From assembly GCA_010202645.1 (NCBI GenBank), contig CP047920.1, forward strand, positions 310,001 to 374,000: a stretch of 64,000 nucleotides of DNA, given 5' to 3'. Below the pieces are notes generated by a model. The model was not told the DNA's origin. It made no database searches and was given only the letters and a program-made list of their open reading frames with translations. The stretch comes from Candidatus Saccharibacteria bacterium oral taxon 488. GTDB taxonomy: Bacteria > Patescibacteriota > Saccharimonadia > Saccharimonadales > Saccharimonadaceae. Positions 63,113 to 64,000 of this stretch are shown in pieces. Within the stretch, counting starts at the first letter, position 1. Each line of letters starts with the position of its first letter. Position numbers and translations under genes: made by a program.

Positions 63113-63658
63113 CTACTCGCCTTTCGTTTTACGCGGCTTGATGGTCGATACTATCTTTGGCGGTTGCTTCTCGCGAACGTTGACATCCAGGTCGACATGG
63201 TCAACTGGCTTGCCAAACGCTCGGTCTAACATATCCTTGATGGCTTTGTTGTCAGGCTTCTGCGTAGCAATGAAATAATACTCGTCGTCCACTCCATCAA
63301 GCTCACCATCGAGAAATGCCGCAATAGTCTCAGGGTCGGTAACTTGCTCTGCCGGTAACCGATTGCCCTTGCGGTCGGTCTTTATAACGAACAGCAGCTG
63401 CACGCCTGTCGCCAGCCGAAACTGTGCTTCATACAGCTTGTCAGCGTTTCTGGTGATTCGGTCTAAAATCCGCTGCTTCTCTTTCATGCGGTCAAGAACC
63501 TTTTGAGTCTTTTTGCCCTTGACTCCGCCACTGCCCTTCCTGGCACCGCCGTGAGTTGACGGTGACGTACGATTGCAACTGGCTACGTGAATATCATAGT
63601 TGTCTTGCCGCTTATATTTTCGGCCGCATTTAGGACATGATTTGAAGTCGTCTTTCAT
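63113..63658 (-). CDS. Terminase small subunit-like protein with zinc finger
   Basis: A 181-residue protein with an N-terminal zinc finger (CPKCGRKYKRQDNYDIHVASC), then HGGARKGSGGVKGKKTQKVLD, a pattern common to phage TerS-like proteins, and a helical middle. It precedes TerL directly. The assignment rests on position and the GGARKGSG motif. Confidence 0.7.
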   Translation of the reverse strand: MKDDFKSCPKCGRKYKRQDNYDIHVASCNRTSPSTHGGARKGSGGVKGKKTQKVLDRMKEKQRILDRITRNADKLYEAQFRLATGVQLLFVIKTDRKGNRLPAEQVTDPETIAAFLDGELDGVDDEYYFIATQKPDNKAIKDMLDRAFGKPVDHVDLDVNVREKQPPKIVSTIKPRKTKGE

Positions 63659-63668
63659 GATTATAATT

Positions 63669-63989
63669 CTAGAGATTGACGCGTAGTTCTTTTGGTATGG
63701 ACTGTTCGGAAACGGCCGAGATGTGCACGCCGTAACTATTTGCGATGAGCTGTGCCTGCATGAAAGTCAAATCTTTCGTGTTCATCAACTTGCGCAGCAT
63801 ATTTTGGTATGGTTTCTTGTTTCGGTCTTGCCAAGACTGCAAGAGAATGTAGTGCGACAACGGCTTGCATTTTCGCTCGTCACCAATAATAATTGCCTGT
63901 TTTGAAATATAATAAATGGCGACCTGCCCGATCTCTTGACGGCGTCGCCTTGTCTTGTCTTGTCTGTCAATTTTTAGCCATTTGACCAT
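63669..63989 (-). CDS. Hypothetical phage protein
   Basis: A 106-residue basic protein (KIDRQDKTRRRRQEIGQ; FMQAQLIANSYGVHISAVSE). The last part looks like an HTH. It precedes TerS-like by 10 nt; the window ends just upstream. Confidence 0.5.
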   Translation of the reverse strand: MVKWLKIDRQDKTRRRRQEIGQVAIYYISKQAIIIGDERKCKPLSHYILLQSWQDRNKKPYQNMLRKLMNTKDLTFMQAQLIANSYGVHISAVSEQSIPKELRVNL

Positions 63990-64000
63990 GTTTGTTATCC

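Overview
The window looks like a chromosomal segment of a Saccharibacteria (TM7, Patescibacteria) genome. The signs are small, tightly packed genes, many small two-TM or Pro/Ala-rich membrane proteins, a sortase, a PEGA protein, a DUF3048 protein, two neighbouring VanY peptidases, and standard use of TGA as stop (so not a recoded Gracilibacteria/Absconditabacteria genome). Taxonomy is inferred from gene content only; no database was consulted. At least twelve genes have a -10 hexamer ending exactly 6 nt before the start codon, so many mRNAs appear to be leaderless.

Layout. 0-6.5 kb: GreA-like fragment, OmpR-type two-component pair, ABC exporter, AI-2E permease, cysS. 6.6-10.4 kb: Nudix hydrolase, a small-gene cassette with a consensus hammerhead ribozyme, der, and a second small-gene cassette driven by the same 59-bp repeated promoter. 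10.4-17.1 kb: pseudouridine synthase, response regulator and PAS kinase with long Pro/Ala tails, MacB-like exporter, GNAT. 17.2-20.8 kb: a probable azole RiPP (TOMM/LAP) locus: XRE regulator, a single 709-residue RRE-dehydrogenase-YcaO protein, a Gly/Ser/Cys precursor peptide, terminator, convergent metallopeptidase. 21-30 kb: tRNA-Glu, second kinase/regulator pair, DUF3048 protein, gltX, membrane proteins, sortase, tRNA-Leu. 30-41.4 kb: 2H phosphoesterase, NAD(P)HX dehydratase-like protein, HAD phosphatase, two VanY, xth, two GT4 glycosyltransferases, smpB, two unknowns, ABC-F. 41.4-52.1 kb: glutaredoxin, the complete F1Fo ATP synthase operon with three extra genes inside it, dus, Fic. 52.2-53.06 kb: a promoter-to-terminator unit packed with perfect hairpins, with a small ORF and a tRNA-like fold. 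53.1-59 kb: frameshifted UvrD-like helicase, an unknown gene and a frameshifted, truncated P-type ATPase. 59-64 kb: reverse-strand phage packaging/head genes (TerS-like, TerL, portal, MuF-like, Com-like zinc ribbon, truncated prohead protease).

The most notable items are the compact TOMM locus, the hammerhead ribozyme, the hairpin-packed 0.85-kb RNA unit, and palindromic DNA elements inserted in frame in at least four conserved genes (abc-F, atpH, dus, uvrD-like). In the helicase one 49-bp repeat is read in two different frames. The interval 56.0-61.5 kb carries about a dozen apparent single-base frameshifts in unrelated genes, so low consensus quality or a chimeric join must be considered there.
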